A stretch of DNA of 64,000 nucleotides, taken from assembly GCF_013385985.1 (NCBI RefSeq), contig NZ_JACAOY010000010.1, positions 1 to 64,000 of the forward strand, given 5' to 3'. Source of the DNA: Pseudomonas sp. B6002 (GTDB taxonomy: Bacteria > Pseudomonadota > Gammaproteobacteria > Pseudomonadales > Pseudomonadaceae). The position numbers and the translations under genes were made by a program. The number at the start of each line of letters is the position of its first letter. Position 1 is the stretch's first letter. Below the pieces are notes generated by a model. The model ran no database searches and had not been told where the DNA came from. It saw only the letters and a list, made by a program, of their open reading frames with translations. This document shows, one piece after another, positions 20,291 to 30,997 of the stretch.

Positions 20291-21520
20291 TTAGCTCAGG
20301 CGCAGGCGGCTGGCGCCGACCAGTCGGTTGTAGATCAGGTACAGCAACACCGTGGCCAGCAGCAGCAAGCCGCCCAGCGCGGTGGCCATGCCCCAGTTGA
20401 TGCTGGTGTTGGTGTAGAAGGCCACGAAATAGCTGACCATCTGGTCGTTCGGGCTGCCCAGCAAGGCCGGGGTGATGTAGTAACCAATCGCCAGGATGAA
20501 CACCAACAGGCACCCGGCGCCGACACCGGCGTAGGTCTGTGGGAAATACACGCGCCAGAAACTGGCGAACGGATGGCAACCCAGGGAAATCGCCGCCCGC
20601 ATGTAAGTCGGCGAAATACCTTTCATCACGCTGTAGATGGGCAGAATCATGAACGGCAGCAGAATGTGCACCATCGAGATGTAGACCCCGGTGCGGTTGA
20701 ACACCAGCTCCAGGGGCTTGTCGATCAGGCCCATGCCCATCAGTGCGCTGTTGATCAGGCCGCCGGATTGCAGCAACACGATCCACGCGGCGACGCGCAC
20801 CAGGATCGAGGTCCAGAACGGCAGCAACACCAGAATCATCAACAGGTTGCTTTTGCGCGCCGGCAAATTGGCCAACAGGTACGCCAGCGGGTAGGCCAGC
20901 AACAGGCAGATGGCGGTGATCACCAGGCCCATCCAGAAGGTGCGGGCGAAGATGTCCAGGTAGATCGCCTGGTCAGGCGTGGCCGGGGCCACTTCACCCA
21001 AGTCGTCGATACGGTGGTCGACGGCCGCCAGCAGGTAGAACGGCGTCAGGTTGCTGGTATTGCGCCGGATCGCCTGCCAGTACGCCGGGTCGCCCCAGCG
21101 TTCATCCAGGCTTTCCAACGCTTCTTTATAGGAGGCAGGCGCTTCGCTGAACGGCAGCGCCCGCGCGGTTTTGGTCAACAGGCTGCGGTAGCCCGCCAGT
21201 TCCATGTTCAAGCGCTTGGACAGGTCGCCCAAGGTCTGGTTTTTGCGCGCTTCGCCCAGGTCCTCACTGAGGGCCTGATACACCGGCTCGCCCGGCAAGC
21301 CGCGCCCGTCCCAGGCGGTCACAGCCACCACGGTGCGCGGCAAGCCGCCCACCACTTCCGGGTTACCCACGCTTTTGTAGAGCAGCGCAACGATCGGCAC
21401 CAGGAACACCAGCACCAAAAACAGCACCAGCGGCGCAATCAAGGCCTGGGCCTTCCAGCGGTTGACCCGCTCGGCACGCGCCAGGCGCTGCTTGAGGGTG
21501 GGGAGAGCGGCGATGGCCAT
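20291..21520 (-). CDS. agtC: ABC transporter permease (AgtC-like)
   Basis: Second membrane subunit of the importer, PotB-like. At 409 aa it is longer than typical PotB because a region of about 130 residues, predicted periplasmic, lies between the first helix and the rest of the membrane domain. The EAA loop is visible as AAISLGCHPFASFWRVYFP. The start at MAIAALPTLK is preferred. A longer reading to 21628 would cross a REP element. It is followed closely by the partner permease. Confidence 0.85.
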   Translation of the reverse strand: MAIAALPTLKQRLARAERVNRWKAQALIAPLVLFLVLVFLVPIVALLYKSVGNPEVVGGLPRTVVAVTAWDGRGLPGEPVYQALSEDLGEARKNQTLGDLSKRLNMELAGYRSLLTKTARALPFSEAPASYKEALESLDERWGDPAYWQAIRRNTSNLTPFYLLAAVDHRIDDLGEVAPATPDQAIYLDIFARTFWMGLVITAICLLLAYPLAYLLANLPARKSNLLMILVLLPFWTSILVRVAAWIVLLQSGGLINSALMGMGLIDKPLELVFNRTGVYISMVHILLPFMILPIYSVMKGISPTYMRAAISLGCHPFASFWRVYFPQTYAGVGAGCLLVFILAIGYYITPALLGSPNDQMVSYFVAFYTNTSINWGMATALGGLLLLATVLLYLIYNRLVGASRLRLS

Positions 21521-21554
21521 GGAAAACTCCAGATCTTGAAAATGACTACAACTC

Positions 21555-21641
21555 TGTAGGAGCCGGCTTGCCGGCGATGCTGACGACTCGGTGCAATGGT
21601 CACACCGAGGCGATGCCATCGCTGGCAAGCCAGCTCCTACA
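21555..21641. repeat. REPIN (mosaic arms)
   Basis: Located between the binding-protein gene and the first permease gene. The left arm has the GCCGGC core. The right arm is a third variant with a GCTGGC core (ATCGCTGGCAAGCCAGCTCC). Such a hairpin inside a transporter operon often marks a step-down in expression after the binding protein. Confidence 0.85.
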
Positions 21642-21672
21642 CCCGCCCGTTCCCACAGAGGGTTATGCGGGG

Positions 21673-22713
21673 TTACTTGGCGGCCCAGGCGTTGAAGCGT
21701 TGCTCGAGCTGCTCACCGTTATCCGCCCAGAAACTCACATCGATCTGCACCTGGTTGGCGATGTTTTCCGGGGTGGTCGGCATGTCCTTGAGGATGTCCT
21801 TGGCCAGCAACGGCACGGCTTGGGTGTTGGCCGGGCCGTAGGCGATGTTTTCCGAATAGGTCTTCTGTTGTTGCGGCTGTACCGAGAAGGCGATGAATTT
21901 CTTCGCAGCGTCAGCACGGTCCTTGGCCAGGCCTTTAGGGATGGCCCAGGCGTCAAAGTCGTAGATGCCGCCGTTCCACACCACTTTCAGATTGCTTTCT
22001 TTCTGCACGGCGGCGATGCGGCCGTTGTAGGCGGAGCTCATCACCACGTCACCGGAAGCGAGGTATTGCGGCGGCTGGGCGCCTGCTTCCCACCATTGGA
22101 TGTAAGGCTTGAGCTCGTCGAGTTTCTTGAAGGCGCGGTCCTGGCCATCTTTGCCGGCCAGCACTTTGTAGACGTCCTTCGGTGCGACGCCGTCGGCCAT
22201 CAACGCAAATTCCAGGGTGTACTTGGCGCCTTTGCGCAGGCCGCGCTTGCCCGGGAACTGCTTCACGTCCCAAAAATCTTTCCAGCCGCCTGGCGGTGCT
22301 TTCAGCTTGTCAGCGTTGTACGCCAGCACGGTCGACCACACAAAGAAGCCCACGCCGCATGGCTGGATCGCGCCCTTCACATAGTCCGCGCCATTGCCGA
22401 ACAGTTTCGGGTCCAGCGGTTCGAACATGTCTTCGTCACAGCCACGGGACAGTTCCGGCGACTCCACCTCCACCAGGTCCCAGGACACACTCTTGGTGTC
22501 GACCATGGCTTTGACCTTGGCCATTTCACCGTTGTATTCGCCAGCGACAATCTTGCCGTTGCCCGCGCTTTCCCACGGCGCATAGAACGCCTTGACCTGT
22601 GCGGCCTTGTTCGCGCCGCCAAAGGACACGACCGTCAGGTCCGGGCCTGCCATGGCCTGGGTTGCGCCAATCAGGCCAAGGGCCAGGGCGGAAAATTTCA
22701 GGGATCTCAACAT
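21673..22713 (-). CDS. agtB: ABC transporter substrate-binding protein (AgtB-like)
   Basis: Periplasmic binding protein of the spermidine/putrescine (SBP type 1) group, 346 aa. A signal peptide ends at about residue 22 (GATQAMA before GPDLTVVSF). The start at MLRSLKFS gives a proper signal-peptide N-terminus. Twelve residues further upstream are open but unsupported. The predicted ligands from synteny with PAO1 are 5-aminovalerate and GABA. The sequence alone shows only the family. Confidence 0.87.
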   Translation of the reverse strand: MLRSLKFSALALGLIGATQAMAGPDLTVVSFGGANKAAQVKAFYAPWESAGNGKIVAGEYNGEMAKVKAMVDTKSVSWDLVEVESPELSRGCDEDMFEPLDPKLFGNGADYVKGAIQPCGVGFFVWSTVLAYNADKLKAPPGGWKDFWDVKQFPGKRGLRKGAKYTLEFALMADGVAPKDVYKVLAGKDGQDRAFKKLDELKPYIQWWEAGAQPPQYLASGDVVMSSAYNGRIAAVQKESNLKVVWNGGIYDFDAWAIPKGLAKDRADAAKKFIAFSVQPQQQKTYSENIAYGPANTQAVPLLAKDILKDMPTTPENIANQVQIDVSFWADNGEQLEQRFNAWAAK

Positions 22714-22756
22714 TGTTGTTCTCTCCACGTGCAGGGTTGGTGAAGCCATGGGGCGA

Positions 22757-23869
22757 TCAATTCGCCTCTAGAAGTGGGTCGAGTGCGCGAACGTGCTCGA
22801 CTTGCCAGCCAATCGGTACCACGTCGCCGACCGCCAACGCCGGGTCCAGCTCGGCGATCGGTTGTTTCACAAAAAAATCGGCCTTGCCGCAGACTTCCAG
22901 GCGCACACGCACGTGGTCGCCCAGATAGATAAATTCCGCCACACGCCCCGAGAAGCGGTTGATACAGCTTTCGCTGGAGCCGTTGAGGCTGACGCGCTCC
23001 GGACGCACCGACAGGGTCACCGGGCCGCCGACCTGGCCGACGTTCACTGCCAGCGCCTCGACTTTCTCGCCACGCGCCAGCTCCACCACGCAACGCTCGC
23101 CGGTGTGGCTGTGCAGACGGCCGTTGAGGCGGTTGTTCTCGCCGATGAAGTTGGCGACAAAGGTATTTTTCGGCTCTTCATACAACGTGCGCGGCGCGGC
23201 GATCTGCTGGATCTCGCCTTGGTGGAACACCGCCACACGGTCGGACATGGTCAGGGCTTCGCCCTGGTCGTGGGTCACGTACACCACCGTCACGCCAAGG
23301 CGCTGGTGCAGGTGCTTGATCTCCATCTGCATGTGTTCGCGCAGTTGTTTGTCGAGGGCGCCGAGGGGTTCATCCATCAGCACCAACTGCGGTTCGAACA
23401 CCAGCGCCCGGGCCAGGGCCACCCGTTGCTGCTGACCGCCGGAGAGTTGCGCCGGATAGCGCTGGGCGAAGGCGTCGAGCTGGACCATGCTCAGCACGCG
23501 CTTGACCCGCTCGCTGATGTCGGTCTTGCTCAAGCCTCGCACCGACAGCGGAAACGCGAGGTTCTCTGCGACGGTCATGTGGGGGAACAACGCGTAGTTC
23601 TGGAACACCATGCCGATGTCGCGCTTGTGCGGCGGCACGTTGTTGATGGAGCGCCCGGCCAGCAGGATTTCGCCGGCGGTCGGCGTTTCAAAGCCGGCGA
23701 GCATCATCAGACTGGTGGTCTTGCCCGAACCGGAAGGCCCGAGCAGGGTGAGGAACTCGCCCTTGCGAATCTCCAGGTTGAGGTCTTTGACGATCAGGTT
23801 CTCGCCGTCGTAGCTCTTCTGCACGCCACGAAAGCTGACCAGCACATCATTTGAATCCACCTCGCTCAT
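22757..23869 (-). CDS. agtA: ABC transporter ATP-binding protein (AgtA-like)
   Basis: Energy-coupling ATPase of the importer, PotA-like. The 370-aa protein shows Walker A GPSGSGKTT, the signature LSGGQQQR, Walker B LVLMDEP and the H-loop VTHD, then a C-terminal TOBE domain. The start at MSEVDSNDV is preferred over an in-frame ATG 18 codons upstream. It is the first gene of the leftward agtABCD operon. The 307-bp gap from agtR should hold the promoter controlled by the AgtSR pair. Confidence 0.9.
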   Translation of the reverse strand: MSEVDSNDVLVSFRGVQKSYDGENLIVKDLNLEIRKGEFLTLLGPSGSGKTTSLMMLAGFETPTAGEILLAGRSINNVPPHKRDIGMVFQNYALFPHMTVAENLAFPLSVRGLSKTDISERVKRVLSMVQLDAFAQRYPAQLSGGQQQRVALARALVFEPQLVLMDEPLGALDKQLREHMQMEIKHLHQRLGVTVVYVTHDQGEALTMSDRVAVFHQGEIQQIAAPRTLYEEPKNTFVANFIGENNRLNGRLHSHTGERCVVELARGEKVEALAVNVGQVGGPVTLSVRPERVSLNGSSESCINRFSGRVAEFIYLGDHVRVRLEVCGKADFFVKQPIAELDPALAVGDVVPIGWQVEHVRALDPLLEAN

Positions 23870-24072
23870 ACCCGCACCTTTTTGTTTTGGACTGCTGTGG
23901 CACAAGCGTAGTCCAGGCCGCAAGCCCCGGAAATCGGGGGCCGAGAGAGAATTGCATCAGCCGGATGGAAGGTTTGGGGTAAGGATTGCCCTACACGGAT
24001 GGCGGGGATAGAACAGTGCAATCACGACAATGGGCGTCCAGCTGCCAAGCCCACGTCGCAAACAGACACGCG
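23870..24072 (-). promoter_or_regulatory. Upstream region of the agtABCD operon
   Basis: About 200 bp without coding potential lies between the REPIN and agtA. The agtABCD promoter and the AgtR binding site are expected here. I could not pick out a convincing -35/-10 pair, so no exact site is claimed. Confidence 0.4.
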
Positions 24073-24166
24073 CCCCCTGTAGGAGCCGGCTTGCCGGCGA
24101 TTGCACCCGCAAGATCACCGTTGGCCTTAAGGGCCTCATCGCCGGCAAGCCGGCTCCTACAGGGGG
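24073..24166. repeat. REPIN (symmetric)
   Basis: Inverted pair of GGAGCCGGCTTGCCGGCGAT-type units. The outer palindrome extends through CCCCC and GGGGG flanks. It lies just beyond the agtR stop and may end or stabilise the agtSR transcript. Confidence 0.9.
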
Positions 24167-24176
24167 CTGGCGAAGA

Positions 24177-24806
24177 TCACAAGAGCTTGTGCTCCATGGC
24201 GTACTTCACCAGTTCAGCCAGGGAGGTGATATTGAGCTTCTGCATCAAGCGCGCCTTGTGGGTGCTGATGGTCTTGCTGCTCAGCGCCAACTGCTGGGCA
24301 ATATCGTTGACGTTGGCACCCTGGGCCAAGCGCTCGAACACCGAGAACTCACGCTCGGACAACAACGAATGCAGCGGCCGCGTATCGGTGAGGCCCACTT
24401 CAAAGACCATGCGGTCGGCCAGGTCCGGATCGATGTAACGCCCGCCCGCCGCGACCTTTCGAATCGCCGTCAGCAACAATGCCGGGTCACTGTCCTTGGT
24501 GGCATACCCCGCCGCACCGACCTTCAAGGCGCGCGCGGCCATCTGGGCCTCATCGTGCATCGACAGCACCAGGATCGCCGGTGGATTGTTCAAGGCACGG
24601 ATACGCGCAATGGCCTCAAGACCGTTGACCCCCGGCATGGAGATATCCAGTAACACCACCTCGCACGGCACATGGCGCAAGGTCTCCAGCAACTGCTCGC
24701 CATTGCTGGCTTCACCGACCACCTGCAGATCCTTGGCCAGGCCGATCAATTGCTTGATGCCTTCACGGACGATGGTGTGGTCTTCGGCTACCAATACGCG
24801 AATCAC
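24177..24806 (-). CDS. agtR: NarL/LuxR-type response regulator (AgtR-like)
   Basis: Transcription factor of 209 aa. The receiver domain has acidic residues E8-D9 and the phospho-acceptor D54 in VVLLDISMPG. The C-terminal LuxR-type helix-turn-helix (about 145-205) includes LSEREFSVFERLAQG and SSKTISTHKARLMQKL. It sits 18 bp after its sensor kinase gene and upstream of the transporter operon, as AgtR does in PAO1, where the pair responds to 5-aminovalerate and GABA. The ligand assignment rests on synteny. Confidence 0.87.
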   Translation of the reverse strand: MIRVLVAEDHTIVREGIKQLIGLAKDLQVVGEASNGEQLLETLRHVPCEVVLLDISMPGVNGLEAIARIRALNNPPAILVLSMHDEAQMAARALKVGAAGYATKDSDPALLLTAIRKVAAGGRYIDPDLADRMVFEVGLTDTRPLHSLLSEREFSVFERLAQGANVNDIAQQLALSSKTISTHKARLMQKLNITSLAELVKYAMEHKLL

Positions 24807-24824
24807 AGGGGTTTCCTCTTATCG

Positions 24825-27215
24825 TTATGCATCCAACGGCACCGTGACGCTCAAGGTGGTGCCCTCCCCCAACTCGCTCGTCAGGCTCAATTGCCCGCCC
24901 ATGATCAGCACCCGCTCACGCATGCCGACCAGGCCGAACGATACCGGCCGCCCCTGAACCTGGACAAAACCCACGCCATCGTCGCTGATGGTCAGCCGCA
25001 AGTCGTTGCCTTCCACCGCCAGGGTCAATTCCACAGTATGCGCCTGGGCATGGCGCATCACATTGGTCAGCGCTTCCTGCAGTATCCGAAACAAACCGAT
25101 GGCTTTGGCGTCACTCAGGCTCGGCAAGTTATCCGGCACCTGCACCAGGCAAGGAATCTGCGTGCGCGCCTCGAAGCGCCGCGCTTGCCACTCGATAGCC
25201 GAGGCGATCCCCGCGTCGAGGATCGGCGGGCGCAGCGCCGTGGCCACATCACGTACCAGCTGGAACAACTGGGCGATCAGGCGCTTCATGCTGTTCAGTC
25301 GCTCGTGCAGCCCGGGGTCAAGTTGCGCATACGCCAGCTCGCACATGGAGGTTTCCAGCTTGAGCACCGTGAGCATCTGCCCCAGTTCGTCGTGCACTTC
25401 ACGGGCGATGCGCGCCTTTTCTTCTTCGCGCACGGTTTCGAGGTGGGCCGACAGCTCACGCAGCTGCGCGCGGGAGGCGTCCAGCTCAAGCTCAATGCGC
25501 TTGCTCTCGCTGATGTCCCAGACAATCCCGTCCCAGACCACCGTGCCGTCGTCCAGGCGGCGGGTTACGGCCTTGATGTCGGCCCATCGCTGCTGCCCGA
25601 GCCGGGTAAGGATGCGGCCTTGCCACGACCAGTTGCTTTCAGTCTCGATGGCCTGGTCCTGGGTGCGGTGGTAACTGGCGCGGTCATCGGGATGCACCAG
25701 GCTGCGAATGCCCATGGCCGGATCACTGAGCACCGACGGCGAGTAACCCACCAGGCCTTCGCTGCCTTGGCTGATGTAAGCGAACTCGATGGCCTCACTG
25801 CGTGGCAAGCGCTCCAGGCGGAACACCAGCCCCGGCACGTTGGCGGCGATGCCCTGCAGGCGCGCTTCACTTTCCTGCAAGGCGGCCAAGGCACGGCGGC
25901 GCTCGGTGACGTCGTTGAGGTACACCACCAGGTACTCGCCGCCGCCATAACGCAAGAAGCTCAGGGACACATCGGCCGGCAGCACGCTGCCATCGGCGCG
26001 CAGGCAATTGGTGGCAAAACTCTGCGGCCCGTCTTCGCTGGCGCGGGCGCGCTTCCACAGGTTGAGCCAGCGGTCCATGGTGAGGGTCGGGTCGAATTCG
26101 ATCAGCGGGCGCTCGATCAACGCGCCAGGCTTGTAGCCAAGCATGGTTTCGGCGGCCAGGTTGGCGTAGCGCACATGGCTGTCCCAGTTGACCCACAAGA
26201 TGCCCACGGTGCTCTGATCGATGGAAAACTGTGTCAGCCGCAACGCCTCGGCACCGGCGGCGCGCGCCGCGCTTTCTTCCCGGGCCGCCAACAGGTTGTG
26301 CTCCAGCACGCGCTGCTGACGGCGTTGCCAAAACACGACCGCCAGGCTGGCCAGCAGGAACAGGCCCAACAAGAGGCTCAGGTTTTGCCAGAAGCCTGGG
26401 GACTCCGACAGCCTTGGGTACTTGGGTTGCAGCCAGCGGCTGTGCAGTTGATCCAGATAGCGGGCGGGGATGGCACGCAAGGCGCTCTGCATGATGCTCG
26501 CCAGCTCTGGCCACTCACGCCGCGTGGCCACCCGCAACAGCTGCGGCAGGCCGATATCGCCCACCACGGCCAGCCCGGCGAATTCCGCCTCGCCCGACAG
26601 CCGACTCAACTGCGCCTCATCCACCACGGCGTAGCGCGCTTGCTGGCTCACCAGCAACTGCAACGCCTGGCGCTCCATGGGCACGCCTTGCACATTCAAC
26701 TTGGGGTAGGTGCTGCGCAAATAGTCGGCAACGGCACTGGGCATGCGCACCGCGACACGCGATTGTTCGTCGAGTTTTTCCAGGTCCACGGCGGCACCGC
26801 CTTCGCGAATCCCGACAATGTGCTGGGGCACGCGCATATACGGGTCGGTGAACAACCACAGGCGCAAGCCGGCCGGGGTCTGTTGCAGGCCGGGCGCGAT
26901 GTCCACCTCGCCCTCACGCACGGCGGCCTCCAGTTGCTCCTGGGTCGGGAAGTTGCGCCAGGTCAGCTCGATGTTCAGCGCCTTGGCCAACCACTGCATC
27001 AACTCGACGTTGGCCCCGGATAAACGCTGCAGGCGTCGGTCGTATTGCGCATAAGGCGCTTGCAACACCAGGCCCACTCGTAGTTCCGGGTGCTGGGCCA
27101 ACCATTCACGTTGCTGTGCATTGAGCTGTGCCTGGGGCGTGACAGGCGCAGGCGCGGCACTTGCCATCAAGGCAAAGCACAAGCAGCCGATAACCAGCAG
27201 ACAGCGAAAACCCAT
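24825..27215 (-). CDS. agtS: Sensor histidine kinase with periplasmic binding domain (AgtS-like)
   Basis: 796-aa membrane kinase. It has a signal sequence (1-20), a periplasmic SBP_bac_3/Venus-flytrap domain (about 30-265), a transmembrane helix (near 275-295), two PAS domains (about 325-570) and a NarX-type HisKA_3 and ATPase module. The phospho-histidine is H608 in REVHDELGQM and the N-box is near 718 (LTNVMRHA). The single flytrap domain suggests direct sensing of an amino-acid-like ligand in the periplasm. It is paired with agtR and divergent from the DUF3530 gene. Confidence 0.88.
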   Translation of the reverse strand: MGFRCLLVIGCLCFALMASAAPAPVTPQAQLNAQQREWLAQHPELRVGLVLQAPYAQYDRRLQRLSGANVELMQWLAKALNIELTWRNFPTQEQLEAAVREGEVDIAPGLQQTPAGLRLWLFTDPYMRVPQHIVGIREGGAAVDLEKLDEQSRVAVRMPSAVADYLRSTYPKLNVQGVPMERQALQLLVSQQARYAVVDEAQLSRLSGEAEFAGLAVVGDIGLPQLLRVATRREWPELASIMQSALRAIPARYLDQLHSRWLQPKYPRLSESPGFWQNLSLLLGLFLLASLAVVFWQRRQQRVLEHNLLAAREESAARAAGAEALRLTQFSIDQSTVGILWVNWDSHVRYANLAAETMLGYKPGALIERPLIEFDPTLTMDRWLNLWKRARASEDGPQSFATNCLRADGSVLPADVSLSFLRYGGGEYLVVYLNDVTERRRALAALQESEARLQGIAANVPGLVFRLERLPRSEAIEFAYISQGSEGLVGYSPSVLSDPAMGIRSLVHPDDRASYHRTQDQAIETESNWSWQGRILTRLGQQRWADIKAVTRRLDDGTVVWDGIVWDISESKRIELELDASRAQLRELSAHLETVREEEKARIAREVHDELGQMLTVLKLETSMCELAYAQLDPGLHERLNSMKRLIAQLFQLVRDVATALRPPILDAGIASAIEWQARRFEARTQIPCLVQVPDNLPSLSDAKAIGLFRILQEALTNVMRHAQAHTVELTLAVEGNDLRLTISDDGVGFVQVQGRPVSFGLVGMRERVLIMGGQLSLTSELGEGTTLSVTVPLDA

Positions 27216-27292
27216 GATCCACGTCTCACATCACTGACAAATACTGACCAACCCATTAGGCTGCTGGAATCACTTCTGGCCGGGAATTAACG

Positions 27293-28267
27293 ATGCAATA
27301 TCGAAACCGTTCGGCACTGCCAGCATTGTGCCTGTCGCTGCTATTTACCAGCGGCTTTTCTGTTCAGGCCGCTGACGCCCCCGCTCCCGCTGCGGAAAAA
27401 CCGGTTGAGCGCCAGCCCTTGCCCGAGCGTAGCCAGGAAGACGCCAACGCCCTCGAGCGGCAGATCCCGCAGCAGGAACAGCAACAACTGCAAGCCGGCA
27501 GCGATTCGTTCCTGGCTCTGTGGAAGCCGGCCAACAGTGCCGAGCCCGAAGGTGTGGTGATTATCGTACCGGGCGCTGGCGAAAGTGCTGACTGGCCGCA
27601 AGCAATCGCACCGTTGCGGCGCAAATTGCCGGACGCCGACTGGGGCACTCTCAGCCTGTCGTTGCCTGACATAAACCTGGACACCCTGCCGCCTCGCGTC
27701 ATCGAAGCACCCAAGGCCACCGTCGACACCAGCAGCAAAGAAGGCAGCACCGCCGCCAAGCCCATCGAGCAGGCCGCCAGTGCCGAGTCCGAAGGGACAG
27801 ACCCAGCGGTAGTGCCCGGTACGGATGAACAGGACAAGACCGACGCCAAGCGCATCTTCGACCGCATTGACGCCGCCGTCGCGTTTGCACAAACCCACAG
27901 CGCGCGCAGCGTGGTGTTGCTCGGCCATGGCACCGGTGCCTGGTGGGCGGCACGCTACCTGAGTGAAAAGCAGCCAACCCAGGTGCAGAAGCTGGTGATG
28001 GTGGCCGGCAAGACGCCAGCGGCGCGTGAGCCCAGCCTGCAACAAATGGCGCCGGCCTTGAAAGTGCCCACAGCCGACGTCTTCTATCAGGACGACAGCC
28101 AGGCGCGCAAAACCGCCCTGGAACGGGTGCAGGCCGCCAAGCGTGCGAAGAATACGGGTTATAAGCAGGTGTCGCTCACGACCTTGCCCGGCAATAGTTC
28201 GGCCGAGCAAGAGCAGTTGTATCGGCGGATTCGCGGTTGGTTGAGCCCGCAAACCCAGGCGGACTGA
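27293..28267 (+). CDS. DUF3530 family alpha/beta-hydrolase-like protein
   Basis: 324-aa predicted exported protein with a signal peptide ending near residue 26 (GFSVQAADA). It has a low-complexity Ala/Pro/Glu stretch and an alpha/beta-hydrolase-like core. The nucleophile elbow reads GHGTG (211-215), with Thr in place of the usual Ser, so normal esterase chemistry is doubtful. The function is unknown. It is divergent from agtS and followed by a REPIN. Synteny matches PAO1 PA0599. Confidence 0.75.
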   Translation: MQYRNRSALPALCLSLLFTSGFSVQAADAPAPAAEKPVERQPLPERSQEDANALERQIPQQEQQQLQAGSDSFLALWKPANSAEPEGVVIIVPGAGESADWPQAIAPLRRKLPDADWGTLSLSLPDINLDTLPPRVIEAPKATVDTSSKEGSTAAKPIEQAASAESEGTDPAVVPGTDEQDKTDAKRIFDRIDAAVAFAQTHSARSVVLLGHGTGAWWAARYLSEKQPTQVQKLVMVAGKTPAAREPSLQQMAPALKVPTADVFYQDDSQARKTALERVQAAKRAKNTGYKQVSLTTLPGNSSAEQEQLYRRIRGWLSPQTQAD

Positions 28268-28279
28268 ACCCCACCCCCC

Positions 28280-28368
28280 TGTAGGAGCCGGCTTGCCGGC
28301 GATAGCGGTGAATCAGCCACTGGATGTGCAACTGACCTACCGCGATCGCCGGCAAGCCGGCTCCTACA
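28280..28368. repeat. REPIN (symmetric)
   Basis: Inverted GGAGCCGGCTTGCCGGCGAT-type REP units between the convergent DUF3530 and djlA genes. It is placed where a shared terminator would be expected. Confidence 0.9.
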
Positions 28369-28401
28369 GGGAGATTGGGTTTCCAGGGCCACATTCGGCA
28401 G

Positions 28402-29169
28402 CTAGCGGAAGTCCCGGCGCTCGCGGATCAACGCGTAGGCGTTGTGCAGCTCGCGGGTCCGCTCGGTGGCCTCGCGCACTTGCGCGGGGCTGGCGCCACT
28501 GCCGGCAATCTTGTCCGGATGGTGGCGGCTGAGCAGGCGCCGGTAAGCGCGCTTGATCGCCGAAGGCTCGGTGGTGGCTGTCACGCCCAGCACCCGAAGC
28601 GCTTCCTGGTAAGTCGCGTTACGGCTGACCAGGGGTTTGCGCTCCGGCGCGAAGTCGGCGGCCAGCGCTTGAAGCTGTTGCGGTGTCCAACCCAGCCACT
28701 TGCCCCATAGGTCGATCAGGTCGCGCTCGGCATCATCAGCCCTGCCGTCAGCCCAGGCCATGCGCCAGCACGCACGCAATACGCCTTCGGCGGCATGGGG
28801 TTGGGCCTTGAGCACACGCAGGTAACTGCGCACACGGTCGGTGCCTGACTTGCCACGGTTGAAGGCGGTGATGGCACGGCGTTGGGCCGACTCGGTCATG
28901 TCCAGCGAACGCATCTCTTGCCGCGCCTGCTGGATATGCCCGTCGGCCACCCGCCCATTGCTTTTCGCCAGGCGCCCCAGCAGCACAAACAGCAGTTCGT
29001 CGTTGCGCAGTGCCGGGCGCCCGCCCAAACGTTCGCGCAACTGTGCCCAACTCTGCAGTTGCAGGCGACGGTCCAGTGCCTGGCCCAACAAAGCCCCCAA
29101 CAAGGCCCCCGGAATACTGGCAATGGCAAAGCCAGCCCCGGCGCCGATCAGCGTCCCTGGCCACAACAT
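28402..29169 (-). CDS. djlA: DnaJ-domain co-chaperone (DjlA-like)
   Basis: Membrane-anchored DnaK co-chaperone of 255 aa. An N-terminal glycine-rich membrane segment (LIGAGAGFAIASIPGALLGA) is followed by a TerB-like helical domain (about 55-175) and a C-terminal J domain. The J domain holds the required HPD motif (H217-D219, in RHHPDKIAG). It starts 1 bp after the murU stop, making it the third gene of an amgK-murU-djlA operon. Confidence 0.87.
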   Translation of the reverse strand: MLWPGTLIGAGAGFAIASIPGALLGALLGQALDRRLQLQSWAQLRERLGGRPALRNDELLFVLLGRLAKSNGRVADGHIQQARQEMRSLDMTESAQRRAITAFNRGKSGTDRVRSYLRVLKAQPHAAEGVLRACWRMAWADGRADDAERDLIDLWGKWLGWTPQQLQALAADFAPERKPLVSRNATYQEALRVLGVTATTEPSAIKRAYRRLLSRHHPDKIAGSGASPAQVREATERTRELHNAYALIRERRDFR

Positions 29170-29170
29170 C

Positions 29171-30867
<1,697 letters not shown>

Positions 30868-30880
30868 TACAAGGGTCTCC

Positions 30881-30896
30881 GACGGCGCTAGCCGTC
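30881..30896. promoter_or_regulatory. 16-bp palindrome in the amgK-lptD divergent region
   Basis: The perfect palindrome GACGGCGCTAGCCGTC lies between the divergent starts of amgK and lptD, just upstream of a TATTAT (30912-30917) that could be an lptD -10 element. It may be an operator. No known regulator consensus is recognised. Confidence 0.3.
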
Positions 30897-30997
30897 AAGC
30901 GGGTCATGCTTTATTATCACGCATCTTTTTCAGACCATCGAGAGGCGTGCGGCCCACACCGCGGGCAGATGGCACGCAGGAAGCCCGGACTAATAAG

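Noticed and set aside
24073-24166. REP palindromes as rho-independent terminators or CRISPR repeats
   Set aside because: They lack a following T-run, come as single inverted pairs and not as regularly spaced direct repeats, and match Pseudomonas REP/REPIN structure.
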